From Verrucomicrobiaceae bacterium (GTDB taxonomy: Bacteria; Verrucomicrobiota; Verrucomicrobiia; Verrucomicrobiales; V1-33): 35,554 nucleotides of DNA. The translations under genes were made by a program, and so were the position numbers. The notes beneath the pieces are model-generated. The model made no database searches. It was given only the letters and a program-made list of their open reading frames with translations, and was not told the DNA's origin. Shown here piece after piece: positions 25,501 through 33,585 of this stretch; within the stretch, counting starts at the first letter, position 1; every line of letters starts with the position of its first letter. Location of the stretch: positions 1 to 35,554 of the forward strand of contig JAIXPK010000041.1 of NCBI GenBank assembly GCA_027486335.1. The letters run 5' to 3'.

Positions 25501-28500
25501 AGGCGTCCCCTTCTCGTTCGCAGCCATCAGATAGAGCCTCGTGGCCGTATACGATGGCTCTGTGGATAGCGCCGACTTCCGGTCCGTTTCCAGGAAACGA
25601 ACTTCCCAATCCTGACTCTTCCCGAAACGCAACGTGACGTCCACGCCTTCCTTGCTGCCTTTCCAGACGCCCTGGAGCGAGGCAGAGTCCAGCTTGTTCG
25701 CTGCAATCTGCGTCTTCTGAAAAGCCGCAAAGCTCTCCGGGAAGAACCATTCGCGATGCGCCCAGAACCGGTGATACTCCTCGCCCTTCGCCCCGTCCCG
25801 CTGCGCGAAGACTCTCTCCACCGCAGCAAGGGACTGATCCCATTCGTCCACAAATCCGAGAGGAAACGCCGCAAGGTACGCCTCGTGCTGTCCGTGTTCG
25901 AGCTGGTCCAGAATGACCTTCAACGCAGCCTTGTTCCCGAACACCGAATAATCGTAGGCGGCGAGCGACATTGTCAGGCTGCGGCTATCTTCGTCGGCAG
26001 CCGCCAGTTTCTCGTCGGTCAGCAAATGGCGGAACTGCGGGTCTCCCTCCACCGCGGCCCGGAGGATTTGCTCTGAAAGCGGCCAGACATTGTTGTCGTC
26101 TTTCAACGTTCCCGGATTCCCCGCGAGGCGGGCAAGCAGTTCCGGATCGTATTTCCCCTCGAAAAAGCTATCCGCAGGAGGCTTGCTCCAGTCCACCTTA
26201 CGCCGTGGCCCGGCATCGCTCGTTTTGGGCGCGTCGCCAGATGGCGCGGCGGCCACTGTGAACTCAAGCTCGTCGTTCACGAGTTCGCCCGTCCACTCGC
26301 CCTCGTGCGCCACATCTGGATGGGCGTCGTTCCATTCGCACCGCAGCTTGTATTTGCCAGGCGGGAGGTGAAACGCCGCGACAGACGGCTCTGAGACGCC
26401 GCGCTTCTCCGCGTCGAAGCGGATGGTGAATTGCTTGATAGTCGCGACATGAGCCGCGGGCAGCAGCATCTCCTGAAACGTGAGGAGGCCGTCGAATTGC
26501 GCAGTGGCTGCCCCATGCTCCTTGCCAGCTTCATCAACCGCCACGATGGAAATGCCATTGTCGAGCCGGCCTGTGTAGGAAAACTTGACATCGCCATCGC
26601 TGCGATTGCGCACCACTAGCCCCACTCTGGCAGCGCCGCCAATGCGCCATTGGGCATCGATGGCCGCCCGCACGCCCAGCACCAGCAGCTCCTTGTCGCG
26701 GTCCCCTGGCCTTGACGGCTCCATTACCTCACCCATTAACTCGCCCCCCGGACGTTTCGCATCTTCCTCCCGGAATTTCTGACAATGCACGCCGGACTTC
26801 GCATAGGCATCGTCGGGGAGCATGGGTAGTTTTGGCACGGCTGCTCCGTTTGGCTTTTCGGGCATTTGTTTCTGCACCGGCGCTCCGGACACATCGAACG
26901 CCTTCTTCATCGCCTCGCGCAGATGCATGGGGATGTTGGTGATGCCGCCTTCGGCAAAACGGGTTTCCTGCACTTTCCAAGGATCGGCGAAGTCGTATTT
27001 GCGCACCAAATCCTTCTGCTGGACCCACAGCGTGCCCCCGCCGCGCTCCCAGACGATCCCATAAGTGCCGCTCCCGTTCGGCAGCGCAATCTCGTGAGGC
27101 TTGGGCCCGCGGGCAGCCTCCGGTTTCGCGTCAGGGAAAATGATCTTCGCCTGGTCCTGGAGGAACGGGACGAAATCGCCAGGTCGGATAGGATTGACGG
27201 TCGTTTGGGTGATCTGCAGATGCACGTCATCGCCAAGCACATAGCGGCCCGGTGCGTTGGCGGTGCGCAGAGCTTCGGCGACCACACGGTACTGCGCCGC
27301 AAAGTCGCCGATGGCCGCGAGGTCTTTCTGGTCCCGCAATGCCAGGGTGCGGTCGGTCTGAATCGGCTCGCCCACATCGCGCAAAATGAAAACGCGACCC
27401 AGCATTTGCGGTGCCTTCTCTCCCGCGGCGTGCCTCGGGGCCGCGAGGTCATACGCCTTCCCATCGAGATACAGCTTCTCCGGCTCGTCCGATGTGTATT
27501 GCGCGGAGATGGCTCGCTTGTTCACGTTCTTTCCAGCTACCGCCGTCTTCGCAGCGTCCACGAGATACACGGTGCCATTAAAACGCCACTTGGCCCCCGA
27601 CGACCACTCGGAAATCCCGCTGGAAAGATGGCCCTGGTAGAATAGCACAAAGTTCACGTCTTTCTCCGACTGCACGGCCATCGCCGCGTAGTCTTCGTTG
27701 AATAGCATCTTCGAAACCGGCTTCACATCCGCGCGCGGCCCCGATTCCGCCGAATTCGGCTCGGGCGTCGTCGCGGGAGGAGTGGGCTTTTCAAACACCT
27801 CCGCCTGCGATTCTGGGGAGACTCCCGCGATGTCGAATTGGCGCTTCACTTCGTCGCGGAACTCGGCGGGCAGGTCGTTCGCGGAGGTGTCGGTGATTTC
27901 GCGGGGTTTTGTGTAGTCGATTTTCCGCACGACGCCTTTGTGCAGGAGGTAGAAGAGTCCTTCCCCGGGGCGGCAGACGATGGCCCACGTGCCCCAGCCG
28001 TCGGGGAGATCGAGTTTGTGAGGGTCGGGCTTGAGAATGCCGGTGAACTCAGTGGGTTCAAACAGCAGTTGCGCGTCGTTCGTGCGGCGGTCGCCGACCG
28101 GTTTGCCGACGATTTTCAGCGTCACGGCACCGTATTCCGCCGTCCCTGCGCTCAGCGGATATTCACCTGGGCCGAGCACGACACGCGGGGTATTGTCAGC
28201 GGCTGGATCGGCGGGGAGGACGCGGAACTTTACGGGCGCGGTGGGCAGCGAACCGGAGAATTCCACGACATCCGCACGGTTAGCGAGGCGCTGCACGAGG
28301 GCATCGAACGCACCATCGGTCTGGTCGGTAGCGAAGGCGTCGATTTCGTCTGCGGTGGGCGTTGTGTCGAACAGTTCGCGCACCGCACGGTCGAGGAGGT
28401 GGGTGCGTTTGGCACCGCTGGCTGGCAGCGGGAGTTCGAGGGCGAGGTGGGCTTTGATATGGGCCTGCCACCAGCCGGGACCAATGATGTGCGGGGCGTC

Positions 28501-30966
28501 TTCCCTCATGCCGACACCGCTGCCGTCGAGTGCCAGCGGGCCGTGCGTCAGGGTGAGTTCGGTGTCATCTTGCGCGAGCACATTGGAGCCCACGCGCGGC
28601 CCGGCCCACCGTCCGCGTCCAGCGTCCTTGCCAAGGCCAACGCCGGGCGTGTCGATTTCGATGAATTCACCTGGTGCGAGTCGGACGGGAATGAGCCGCG
28701 GGATGGTCGTCCATTCGAAGCCGGAGACTTCGACTTCCGCGCCTGTTGCATCGCGGGCTGAAACATCCCCTTGGTGCCACGTTGGCACCCGGACCATCAC
28801 GGGAAGCTTTCCCGTATTCTGTACGAGCCGCCGTGCCATGAGCGCGGTGCCCATGCGATGCCCCGCTGCGCCCGGCTCCAGCACCCATGCGGCGCGCAGG
28901 CCGTTTGGCTGCGTCTCGCCCCAGGCCACGTCGACGAATTTCTCCGGCAGCGCCTTGCCCTGTCTGATCGTGGCGGAAGTGGATTTCTCCGCCGCGGTCT
29001 GCAGCGGGGAATCCTGCACGCCAGCCACTTCATCCAGCAGCGCGATGGCGTCGGCGGGTTTCCATTCATGCGTGGCGTCAAGGCGCGGGAGGATTTCGTC
29101 GAGTTTCGGTACCGTCCTCCAACTCGGGTTGTGTTTAATGAACTGCTTCACCGCCGCCGCTAGTTCGCCAATCAGCGCACCGGGAATGTCGCCGCTTAGA
29201 CGGGCATGCCGCTGCCAGATTTCGTATAGGGCACGGGCGTCTTTGTGTTTTGGCTCGGGCGCATCGGCTTTGTCCGAGGAACCGCGTGTCTCACCCGTGA
29301 TGAGCTTGCCGGTCCACGCCCCTTCCGGGGCCTTGGCGACTTCCATGTTCACCACAACGTGGTAGCGCGTGCCGCCGCCAAGGTCTTTGTCCAGCAGGGA
29401 GCTAATGGTTTTGCCGTCTTTGGTGCGCTCTTCTTTCGTGAACATCCAGAGCACGCCGCATTCGCCGGGGGCGAGGGTCCAGTCCGCTTTCTGCGCGTCT
29501 CTGTCGGACAGGGCCTGAACGATGCGCTCGCCCTCACGCCATTGCATGGAGCGGGGATTTGGCGCGTCGGCATCCGCGGTATAGCGTATTTCCTTTTCAG
29601 AAACATTCTGCACAACCAGCTGGTAAAACTCTTCTTCGCCGAGTAGCGGGTCTTTCAGCGCGGGAGGAAAGGCGAGCGCCATGCGCAGGCCGTTCACGGG
29701 TTCGCCCCATTTGAGGTTTGCCAAGGTAGCCGCCTGGATCTTGCCGGTGCGGTTTTGCATGGGCGGCGGGGTCTGACTGGCAGCGGAAGCGGCGTCCGGT
29801 TTGTTCTCAGGTCCGGCCGCCCTCAGCATGGCGACCGGGATGGCGACGCCCGCTCCCAGAATCAGGGAGCTGGCAGCGAGCGCAGCGGTCACGCCGCGTC
29901 GGTTCAGTTTTCCACTTAGCACGGCCAGGAGGCGGCCTTCCAACGCGGATTTCCGCGCCATCGCCAAACCGCAGGCAGAGGTCCAGCGGGCGGGGGAAAG
30001 TTGTGATGCGATGTGGAGCAGATGCTCCGCGTAGGCGGATGCCTTCACGCCGCTAGCGAGCACCATGTCGTCGCAGGCACGTTCGCGTTCCACATGCAGA
30101 CGCCACGCGGCCAACCAGACGAGAGGGTTGAACCAATGCACGGCGCAGGCGAGTTGAGTGACCCACTGCACGAGAGTATCTCGTCGCCGGATGTGGGCCA
30201 GTTCGTGGAGAAGCACAGACTGGAGCTGTCCTGCATCCCATGTCAGCGCCTCCACAGGCAGCATGAGCCGGGGCCGCCAGACGCCCCAGACCACGGGGAT
30301 CGTGCGCTTCTCCTCCACAAGCAGCCGTACGCGCTGGGTCACACCTAACCGCAAGGCCGCCGCCGCCAGTGCAGCCGTCAGCGGACCGTCCGAGACAGCC
30401 CGGGCCCGCCGCGCAGCCCGGCGCAGGAGCCAGTGCGCTCCCAATAGCCGCAGGAGCAGCACGGCACAACCGGCGCTCCAGACTGAGGGCAGTGCGGTGC
30501 GCCACCACACGACCGGCTGCGGCAGGAACACGGGCCCAGCGGCCACGGTCGGCACCGCAGCGGGAATCGCAGGAATCGCGGCAGTCGCCGGGGTATCGGG
30601 GGATCGCACCGGAACATCCGCTAGCAAGGGAGCGCCCTCAGAGGCGGCTGGTCTGAGAAGAGTTGTCCTATGAAGCCCATCGGACATATCCTTTTCCGGC
30701 AACGGAGATGCTTCCATCGACGGGGGCACCGCCCACGCCGGAAGGACGCGCCAGCCAGGCAGGACCAGTGACAGAAGTGGCACGGCCAGCAATGCTAGCA
30801 CCCCGATCAGCCACACCAGATGCCGAGCGGCCGCAGAGGCACCTGAGAGCAGCAGTGCTCCCACGAGAGCCGCACTCATGAGGGCCGCGCCTTTCAGCGC
30901 GCTATCCACCACCAGCGGGGTGGCGGCACTCAACAAGGCCAGCACAGGAAGGAACCACCGACTCAT
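22591..30966 (-). CDS. Giant M56 (BlaR1-like) metalloprotease fused to a mosaic extracytoplasmic region
   Basis: 2791 residues. The N-terminal ~385 residues are a BlaR1-type peptidase: several membrane helices (about 5-24, 28-47, 49-70, 160-180, 357-381), the zinc motif HELAH (254-258) and the third-ligand region ERERACDD (293-300). The remaining ~2400 residues, predicted outside the inner membrane, are duplicated modules. These include an ~80-residue helical module at about 572-650, 2135-2220 and 2338-2422 (ALYEIWQ / ALFEFWR / ELFEMWK starts). A lipocalin-like GxWxG unit occurs at about 1766, 1907, 2029 and 2234. Two WRIGG beta domains lie at about 1437-1575 and 2464-2599, and two YxLxxGDxV-like domains near 929-1059 and 1236-1369. 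Ordinary BlaR1 is ~600 residues and ends in a penicillin-binding domain, absent here. The gene starts 1 nt after the blaI stop. Confidence 0.85.
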   Translation of the reverse strand: MSRWFLPVLALLSAATPLVVDSALKGAALMSAALVGALLLSGASAAARHLVWLIGVLALLAVPLLSLVLPGWRVLPAWAVPPSMEASPLPEKDMSDGLHRTTLLRPAASEGAPLLADVPVRSPDTPATAAIPAIPAAVPTVAAGPVFLPQPVVWWRTALPSVWSAGCAVLLLRLLGAHWLLRRAARRARAVSDGPLTAALAAAALRLGVTQRVRLLVEEKRTIPVVWGVWRPRLMLPVEALTWDAGQLQSVLLHELAHIRRRDTLVQWVTQLACAVHWFNPLVWLAAWRLHVERERACDDMVLASGVKASAYAEHLLHIASQLSPARWTSACGLAMARKSALEGRLLAVLSGKLNRRGVTAALAASSLILGAGVAIPVAMLRAAGPENKPDAASAASQTPPPMQNRTGKIQAATLANLKWGEPVNGLRMALAFPPALKDPLLGEEEFYQLVVQNVSEKEIRYTADADAPNPRSMQWREGERIVQALSDRDAQKADWTLAPGECGVLWMFTKEERTKDGKTISSLLDKDLGGGTRYHVVVNMEVAKAPEGAWTGKLITGETRGSSDKADAPEPKHKDARALYEIWQRHARLSGDIPGALIGELAAAVKQFIKHNPSWRTVPKLDEILPRLDATHEWKPADAIALLDEVAGVQDSPLQTAAEKSTSATIRQGKALPEKFVDVAWGETQPNGLRAAWVLEPGAAGHRMGTALMARRLVQNTGKLPVMVRVPTWHQGDVSARDATGAEVEVSGFEWTTIPRLIPVRLAPGEFIEIDTPGVGLGKDAGRGRWAGPRVGSNVLAQDDTELTLTHGPLALDGSGVGMREDAPHIIGPGWWQAHIKAHLALELPLPASGAKRTHLLDRAVRELFDTTPTADEIDAFATDQTDGAFDALVQRLANRADVVEFSGSLPTAPVKFRVLPADPAADNTPRVVLGPGEYPLSAGTAEYGAVTLKIVGKPVGDRRTNDAQLLFEPTEFTGILKPDPHKLDLPDGWGTWAIVCRPGEGLFYLLHKGVVRKIDYTKPREITDTSANDLPAEFRDEVKRQFDIAGVSPESQAEVFEKPTPPATTPEPNSAESGPRADVKPVSKMLFNEDYAAMAVQSEKDVNFVLFYQGHLSSGISEWSSGAKWRFNGTVYLVDAAKTAVAGKNVNKRAISAQYTSDEPEKLYLDGKAYDLAAPRHAAGEKAPQMLGRVFILRDVGEPIQTDRTLALRDQKDLAAIGDFAAQYRVVAEALRTANAPGRYVLGDDVHLQITQTTVNPIRPGDFVPFLQDQAKIIFPDAKPEAARGPKPHEIALPNGSGTYGIVWERGGGTLWVQQKDLVRKYDFADPWKVQETRFAEGGITNIPMHLREAMKKAFDVSGAPVQKQMPEKPNGAAVPKLPMLPDDAYAKSGVHCQKFREEDAKRPGGELMGEVMEPSRPGDRDKELLVLGVRAAIDAQWRIGGAARVGLVVRNRSDGDVKFSYTGRLDNGISIVAVDEAGKEHGAATAQFDGLLTFQEMLLPAAHVATIKQFTIRFDAEKRGVSEPSVAAFHLPPGKYKLRCEWNDAHPDVAHEGEWTGELVNDELEFTVAAAPSGDAPKTSDAGPRRKVDWSKPPADSFFEGKYDPELLARLAGNPGTLKDDNNVWPLSEQILRAAVEGDPQFRHLLTDEKLAAADEDSRSLTMSLAAYDYSVFGNKAALKVILDQLEHGQHEAYLAAFPLGFVDEWDQSLAAVERVFAQRDGAKGEEYHRFWAHREWFFPESFAAFQKTQIAANKLDSASLQGVWKGSKEGVDVTLRFGKSQDWEVRFLETDRKSALSTEPSYTATRLYLMAANEKGTPVHCGTLRRGSDGVLLLHVLEHGAIRGDLGYRRVTDLVLTREADAPKGADAGQRRKVDELLQLAPESYARHFAKELAAAGIDAASLRGIWKGSGEGINVEIRFGERNEWEISRNGKSISRARLRIHSRAAEGDGIVEVHTLDETQSDAPYSYSWLKPRGTGKLRLHLYRQEASATPTVTEVDLTNQPGESGVPENPETAAAKVAPDALLGTWRGTVNGEKLMLSFHRPPAEKDVQLDIYFGEATIGALAGFTIAEDGGSVDVVQRSAGGGMKFGTLNPVEAGKLKLELYGRQTGQQETILTRDAEAAATEPQQEEARALFEFWRRQADDVEDGAIPYWLVDGLADEVRAFVHAHPNLDSSAKLEALLPRFATSVYQSLPLADAMQLLNDVAYYSTKPMEAYLAREQRLEKLTGSWEGKVNGRAALLRIGRRSPVANGISMELCFPTEGEFETLQYGAALDGIAFKLGLEQADGKPKPFGSLVPVRGESLKLTLLGKEEVFMLTRKVEPQPTEPREQAARELFEMWKATANADGTIPGTFIGNLATEVRAFGKAHAGRRHADNMVKLLPRFVTSRDWTQAEAIKLLDDVAYFATDPIVARLAKAKLVSGPLWRTMVEFQDIPVAIEKWSEPLRGLRIGLRIVDADWRIGGKVRAELWLHNAGEKDEIIQTTGPDRQDAGVIVSAIGADGIEHAAHRGSWRILTQPMVCMLPAGSVVMAKAFEVKFFGPENNAAVWSGPEFHGLPAGRYKLRCSWSDAAGLYEGKEWRGSITAPELEFTLVAGPAVDHPKVCPSGEWSAAWRELSATVAAARGTPDADVESLIAWGDTKDGLRSGVLMTDRVKRGGRTEARLVVRNVSEKSVTVALSPVPNRIDVEAAAADGTRLQVHKVWLLGVDPFFSYTFKPGEQLEFPAPPIQFGVERDADGKVRTPGFPICGVETGPGTVSVRFSMTNGHAPDSGVVKVVVEEGNKK

Positions 30967-30967
30967 C

Positions 30968-31351
30968 TCAGCGGCCCTCCTTTTTGGTTTGTTCGATCAG
31001 TTGCACCAACCGCTCCCTTTCGGCCGGGCTCACGCCATCTTTCCGCGACAGCAGATGCGCAGACAGTGCCTCCGCCAGCGATCCACCGAAGAACGTCTCC
31101 AGCACTCTCTCGAATGCCGTGCGCCCGGCCTTCTCCTTCGCAACCTTCGGCGCATAGACCACTTCCCGGCCCTGCTCCAGTCGTTCCAAATGACCTTTCT
31201 CTTCCAGTATCTGCATCATCCGGCGCACCGCCATCGGAGTCGGCGCATTTGGAATCTTCTCCACCACCTGATTCACCGTGGCTGCTCCCAACGCATACAC
31301 AGCATCCATGATCTGGCGTTCCCGACGGGACAAGGTATCTGGGTTGGACAT
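30968..31351 (-). CDS. BlaI/MecI/CopY-family repressor
   Basis: 127 residues. The winged helix-turn-helix (about 5-75) is typical: LSRRERQIMDAVYALGAATVNQVVEKIP, then TPMAVRRMMQILEEKGHLERLEQGREVVYAPKV. The C-terminal dimerisation helices follow (FERVLETFFGGSLAEALSAHLL). BlaI repressors bind palindromes as dimers and are inactivated by cleavage through a partner M56 protease. The M56 giant directly downstream (TGA-G-ATG spacing) is the obvious partner, so the pair should form an autoregulated operon. Two identical-arm dyads upstream fit as operators. What signal the pair senses is unknown. Confidence 0.92.
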   Translation of the reverse strand: MSNPDTLSRRERQIMDAVYALGAATVNQVVEKIPNAPTPMAVRRMMQILEEKGHLERLEQGREVVYAPKVAKEKAGRTAFERVLETFFGGSLAEALSAHLLSRKDGVSPAERERLVQLIEQTKKEGR

Positions 31352-31412
31352 AATTCAGTAGCAGTGAGGGCAAGACAAGAGTCGGAGTTAGAGAGAGATG
31401 GTCTCGGGTTGC

Positions 31413-31441
31413 ATTTGTCACGCTAAAAACTTAGCGCGCAA
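31413..31441 (-). promoter_or_regulatory. Candidate blaI promoter
   Basis: On the minus strand TTGCGC (31436-31441) and ACAAAT (31413-31418) are separated by 17 nt, giving a start about 55 bp before blaI. The -10 is weak. Operator 1 would fill the spacer and operator 2 lie just upstream of the -35, a sensible repression geometry. Confidence 0.35.
31421..31436. promoter_or_regulatory. Palindromic operator 1 (CGCTAA-N4-TTAGCG)
   Basis: CGCTAAAAACTTAGCG: perfect 6-bp arms around a 4-nt centre, 70 bp upstream of the repressor start. The arms are identical to operator 2. BlaI-family dimers bind dyads of this kind; the arm sequence differs from the TACA/TGTA core known in staphylococci. Confidence 0.65.
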
Positions 31442-31448
31442 CTTTTTT

Positions 31449-31464
31449 CGCTAAATTTTTAGCG
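31449..31464. promoter_or_regulatory. Palindromic operator 2 (CGCTAA-N4-TTAGCG)
   Basis: CGCTAAATTTTTAGCG has the same arms and spacing as operator 1 with a different centre. Centre-to-centre distance is 28 bp, a little under three helical turns, so two dimers could sit on nearly the same face. The region 31352-31588 holds these sites and the right repeat copy, and no gene. Confidence 0.65.
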
Positions 31465-31551
31465 CGGAGCGCGGCCCAACGCCGAAAACCAGCTTCCTCG
31501 GCAGTCGCCTACTCCACATCAGAAGTCCCTCGCCACAGGACCAAATCCATG

Positions 31552-31609
31552 CCCGCACCACCCATCACCCCTGCCCCGGCGCACCAACCTACTTCATGTG
31601 TTTCGTCAA
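31552..31609. repeat. Right copy of the 58/59-bp direct repeat
   Basis: It matches 22435-22493 in the same orientation with one mismatch and one indel. It covers the last seven codons and stop of the serine hydrolase gene (31589-31609) and the 37 bp after it. The M56/BlaI block lies exactly between the two copies. Confidence 0.8.
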
Positions 31610-32653
31610 GAGCTTCGCGACCACTTTATCACAGGTCTCGAAGGCATTCTCGGCTGCAGAATTGGTCGTCACCACGACCGCTAGATCCTTCCCAGGCACG
31701 ACCCACATCAAGGCCGTCCACATGGTGTTCGAGCCGAGCATCTGGAAACATTGACCACCCAATGCGGGTATGTCCTGCACCAGCCAGCCGCCGACTCCGT
31801 GGTTGTCGCTGTTCTTCAAAGTGGAATGCAGTTTCTCATCCTTGTTCTGCAGACAATAGCGCGCGAATTTCGCCCAATCCCCGATGGATGCATGGACCGT
31901 GCCTGCCGGACCGACCGCATCCGGATTGTCGCCTTGTGGCTCCGGGGCGACTGGCTTGCCGTCGTCGTGCCCCCACGGTTGATCAGGTTTCGGCGCGCGG
32001 AATCCCGCACTCGTCATGCCCAGCGGCTTGAAGATCTTCTCTCGCATCAGATCCTCCCACGGCTTTTTCGCCAATGTCTCCAGCATGACTCCCGCGACGG
32101 CATAACCCTGGTTTGAATACACGGACTTGGTCCCGGGCTCGTAATCAGGCTTTCGATCCAGCAGCGCTTTGACAAACGTCTGGCGTTGCTTGATGGGCGA
32201 AACCTTTCCTTGGTCAGCCCACGCTTGCGCCCAGATTTCCGGCGGACACTCCTCGGCGAAACCGCCGACATGGGCCAGCAGTTGTTCGATGGTGACGTCT
32301 TTGAATTCCTTGTGCACACCGCTTTTCAGCACCTCACCAATCGTCGTCTGCCAGCTGAGCAAACCCTCCTTCACCAGCATGGCCGTCAACGCCGCCGTCA
32401 TCGTTTTCGTGCAGGAACCAAGGTGATACTTGTCATTCACCGTCACCGGCGTCGGCTCACCCATCTTGCGCACGCCCACCGCGCCGCTGTCCGCAATCTT
32501 GTCGCCACCCACCACCGCCGCCGCGATCGATGGCAGCTTCGAGTCCGCCAGAATCGGCTTGAGCATCGGCGCAAGATCACCCGCCCGGAGCGTATCGGCA
32601 AAAATGAGTGATCCTGAGATGGTGAGGGCGAGAGCCGCGGCAGGGATCTTCAT
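31589..32653 (-). CDS. Serine hydrolase, beta-lactamase / class C PBP-like
   Basis: 354 residues from the ATG at 32653. A Sec signal occupies about 1-24 (LALTISGSLIFADTLRAG). The class C-type active-site motifs are SCTK with Ser80 and Lys83 (HLGSCTKTMTAALTAMLVKEGLLSW) and Tyr-Ser-Asn at 179-181 (SVYSNQGYAVAGVMLETLA). A third box is less clear (perhaps HGVGGW). LGMTSAGFRAPKPDQPWGHD and GPAGTVHASIGDWAKFARY are typical of the family. Members include esterases, D-aminopeptidases and beta-lactamases. Neighbourhood to blaI and an M56 protein hints at a link to cell-wall sensing, but it has its own leader and no copy of the CGCTAA operators was seen upstream. Confidence 0.85.
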   Translation of the reverse strand: MKIPAAALALTISGSLIFADTLRAGDLAPMLKPILADSKLPSIAAAVVGGDKIADSGAVGVRKMGEPTPVTVNDKYHLGSCTKTMTAALTAMLVKEGLLSWQTTIGEVLKSGVHKEFKDVTIEQLLAHVGGFAEECPPEIWAQAWADQGKVSPIKQRQTFVKALLDRKPDYEPGTKSVYSNQGYAVAGVMLETLAKKPWEDLMREKIFKPLGMTSAGFRAPKPDQPWGHDDGKPVAPEPQGDNPDAVGPAGTVHASIGDWAKFARYCLQNKDEKLHSTLKNSDNHGVGGWLVQDIPALGGQCFQMLGSNTMWTALMWVVPGKDLAVVVTTNSAAENAFETCDKVVAKLLTKHMK

Positions 32654-32715
32654 AGTGTGTGGTCGGTTGCTAAATGGGATAAATGCACGGGGCAACCATG
32701 GTAATTGCCAGTAGA

Positions 32716-33585
32716 CTACCGCACCCACGGAACGACAGGCCAGTTCGCAAAACTCTGCACCACTTTGGGCTCCGTCGTACCAGGCTCCGGGGGCATCGCC
32801 TTGGTTTCGATGCCGGCACCGATATTGACGATTTGTGCGAGGCAGGCGGTCAGTTTGGAACCCGCAGGAATGAGGGGCTGTAGTCTATAAAGCAGTTGCG
32901 TGAGGGACTCGCTGCGGCGCTCTCGCCATTCAGGGGCATCATGACCGGAGTAGGTCAGCCCGTCCGCTTTCATCGTGACGAAGTGCTCCTTGATGATCGC
33001 CTCGGCTTGTCTGGTTTGGGAATCGTCGAGCGAGAAGGTCGCACGCAAGGCCGAGGATTGCAGCGACCCGATCTCGACGGGCGTATCTTCCATCGCGCCA
33101 ATCTCCGGAGCCCAAGTGGTGAACTTCCCAAATGCCCTGACTACTTCTCCACCCAAGTCACTTTCTTCGTTGAGGCCCCTCCGTCTCAGTTCCTGCTGCA
33201 TCTCGTCGAAATCCCCCGAAATCATACGGAAATACTGCCCGAACTCGGTGCCCATGTCCGCAATACTCCCGTACGACTCCGTGACTTCGGCATCCAGTGA
33301 CGCCGGGAGCTTCAACTGCAAGGCGGCGGTCTCCTTCCGGATAGCGTCCGTTGCTTCCTCGATGCGGCGCAGCGCAGCTTGCAAGGCGGCGTTATTCTCC
33401 TCCAGCCCCATTGTTTTGTTCCGTGCCCTCAACCCGGCGCGATCATCCGGCAATGCAGCATTCCCGGCACGCTGCATGGCAATAGCCGCTTGAAGTGCCG
33501 AGTGTTCCCCCCGGGCGTGACGCAACCAGAGCGCAGCGAGGACCATTAGCACCAGCACCGGAGAATAAAGAGTGTATCTCTTCAT
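32716..33585 (-). CDS. Membrane-anchored coiled-coil protein coupled to the sigma gene
   Basis: 289 residues. One N-terminal membrane helix (about 5-21, LYSPVLVLMVLAALWL) is followed by an Ala/Glu/Arg-rich stretch with heptad character (about 30-95: AALQAALRRIEEATDAIRKETAALQLKL). A helical domain comes next (GQYFRMISGDFDEMQQELRRRG, TFSLDDSQTRQAEAIIKEHF, LTQLLYRLQPLIPAGSKL). No known family was recognised. Its ATG overlaps the sigma factor stop by ATGA, so the two are made together. Its helical extracytoplasmic part resembles, in layout, the C-terminal part of the sigma protein itself, suggesting that they may interact outside the membrane. Confidence 0.65.
   Translation of the reverse strand: MKRYTLYSPVLVLMVLAALWLRHARGEHSALQAAIAMQRAGNAALPDDRAGLRARNKTMGLEENNAALQAALRRIEEATDAIRKETAALQLKLPASLDAEVTESYGSIADMGTEFGQYFRMISGDFDEMQQELRRRGLNEESDLGGEVVRAFGKFTTWAPEIGAMEDTPVEIGSLQSSALRATFSLDDSQTRQAEAIIKEHFVTMKADGLTYSGHDAPEWRERRSESLTQLLYRLQPLIPAGSKLTACLAQIVNIGAGIETKAMPPEPGTTEPKVVQSFANWPVVPWVR

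Noticed and set aside
30968..32653. Classical bla operon (BlaR1-BlaI-beta-lactamase) giving antibiotic resistance
   Set aside because: The M56 protein lacks the penicillin-binding sensor domain and the serine hydrolase is of the broad class C-like family with its own leader. Resistance cannot be concluded from the sequence.
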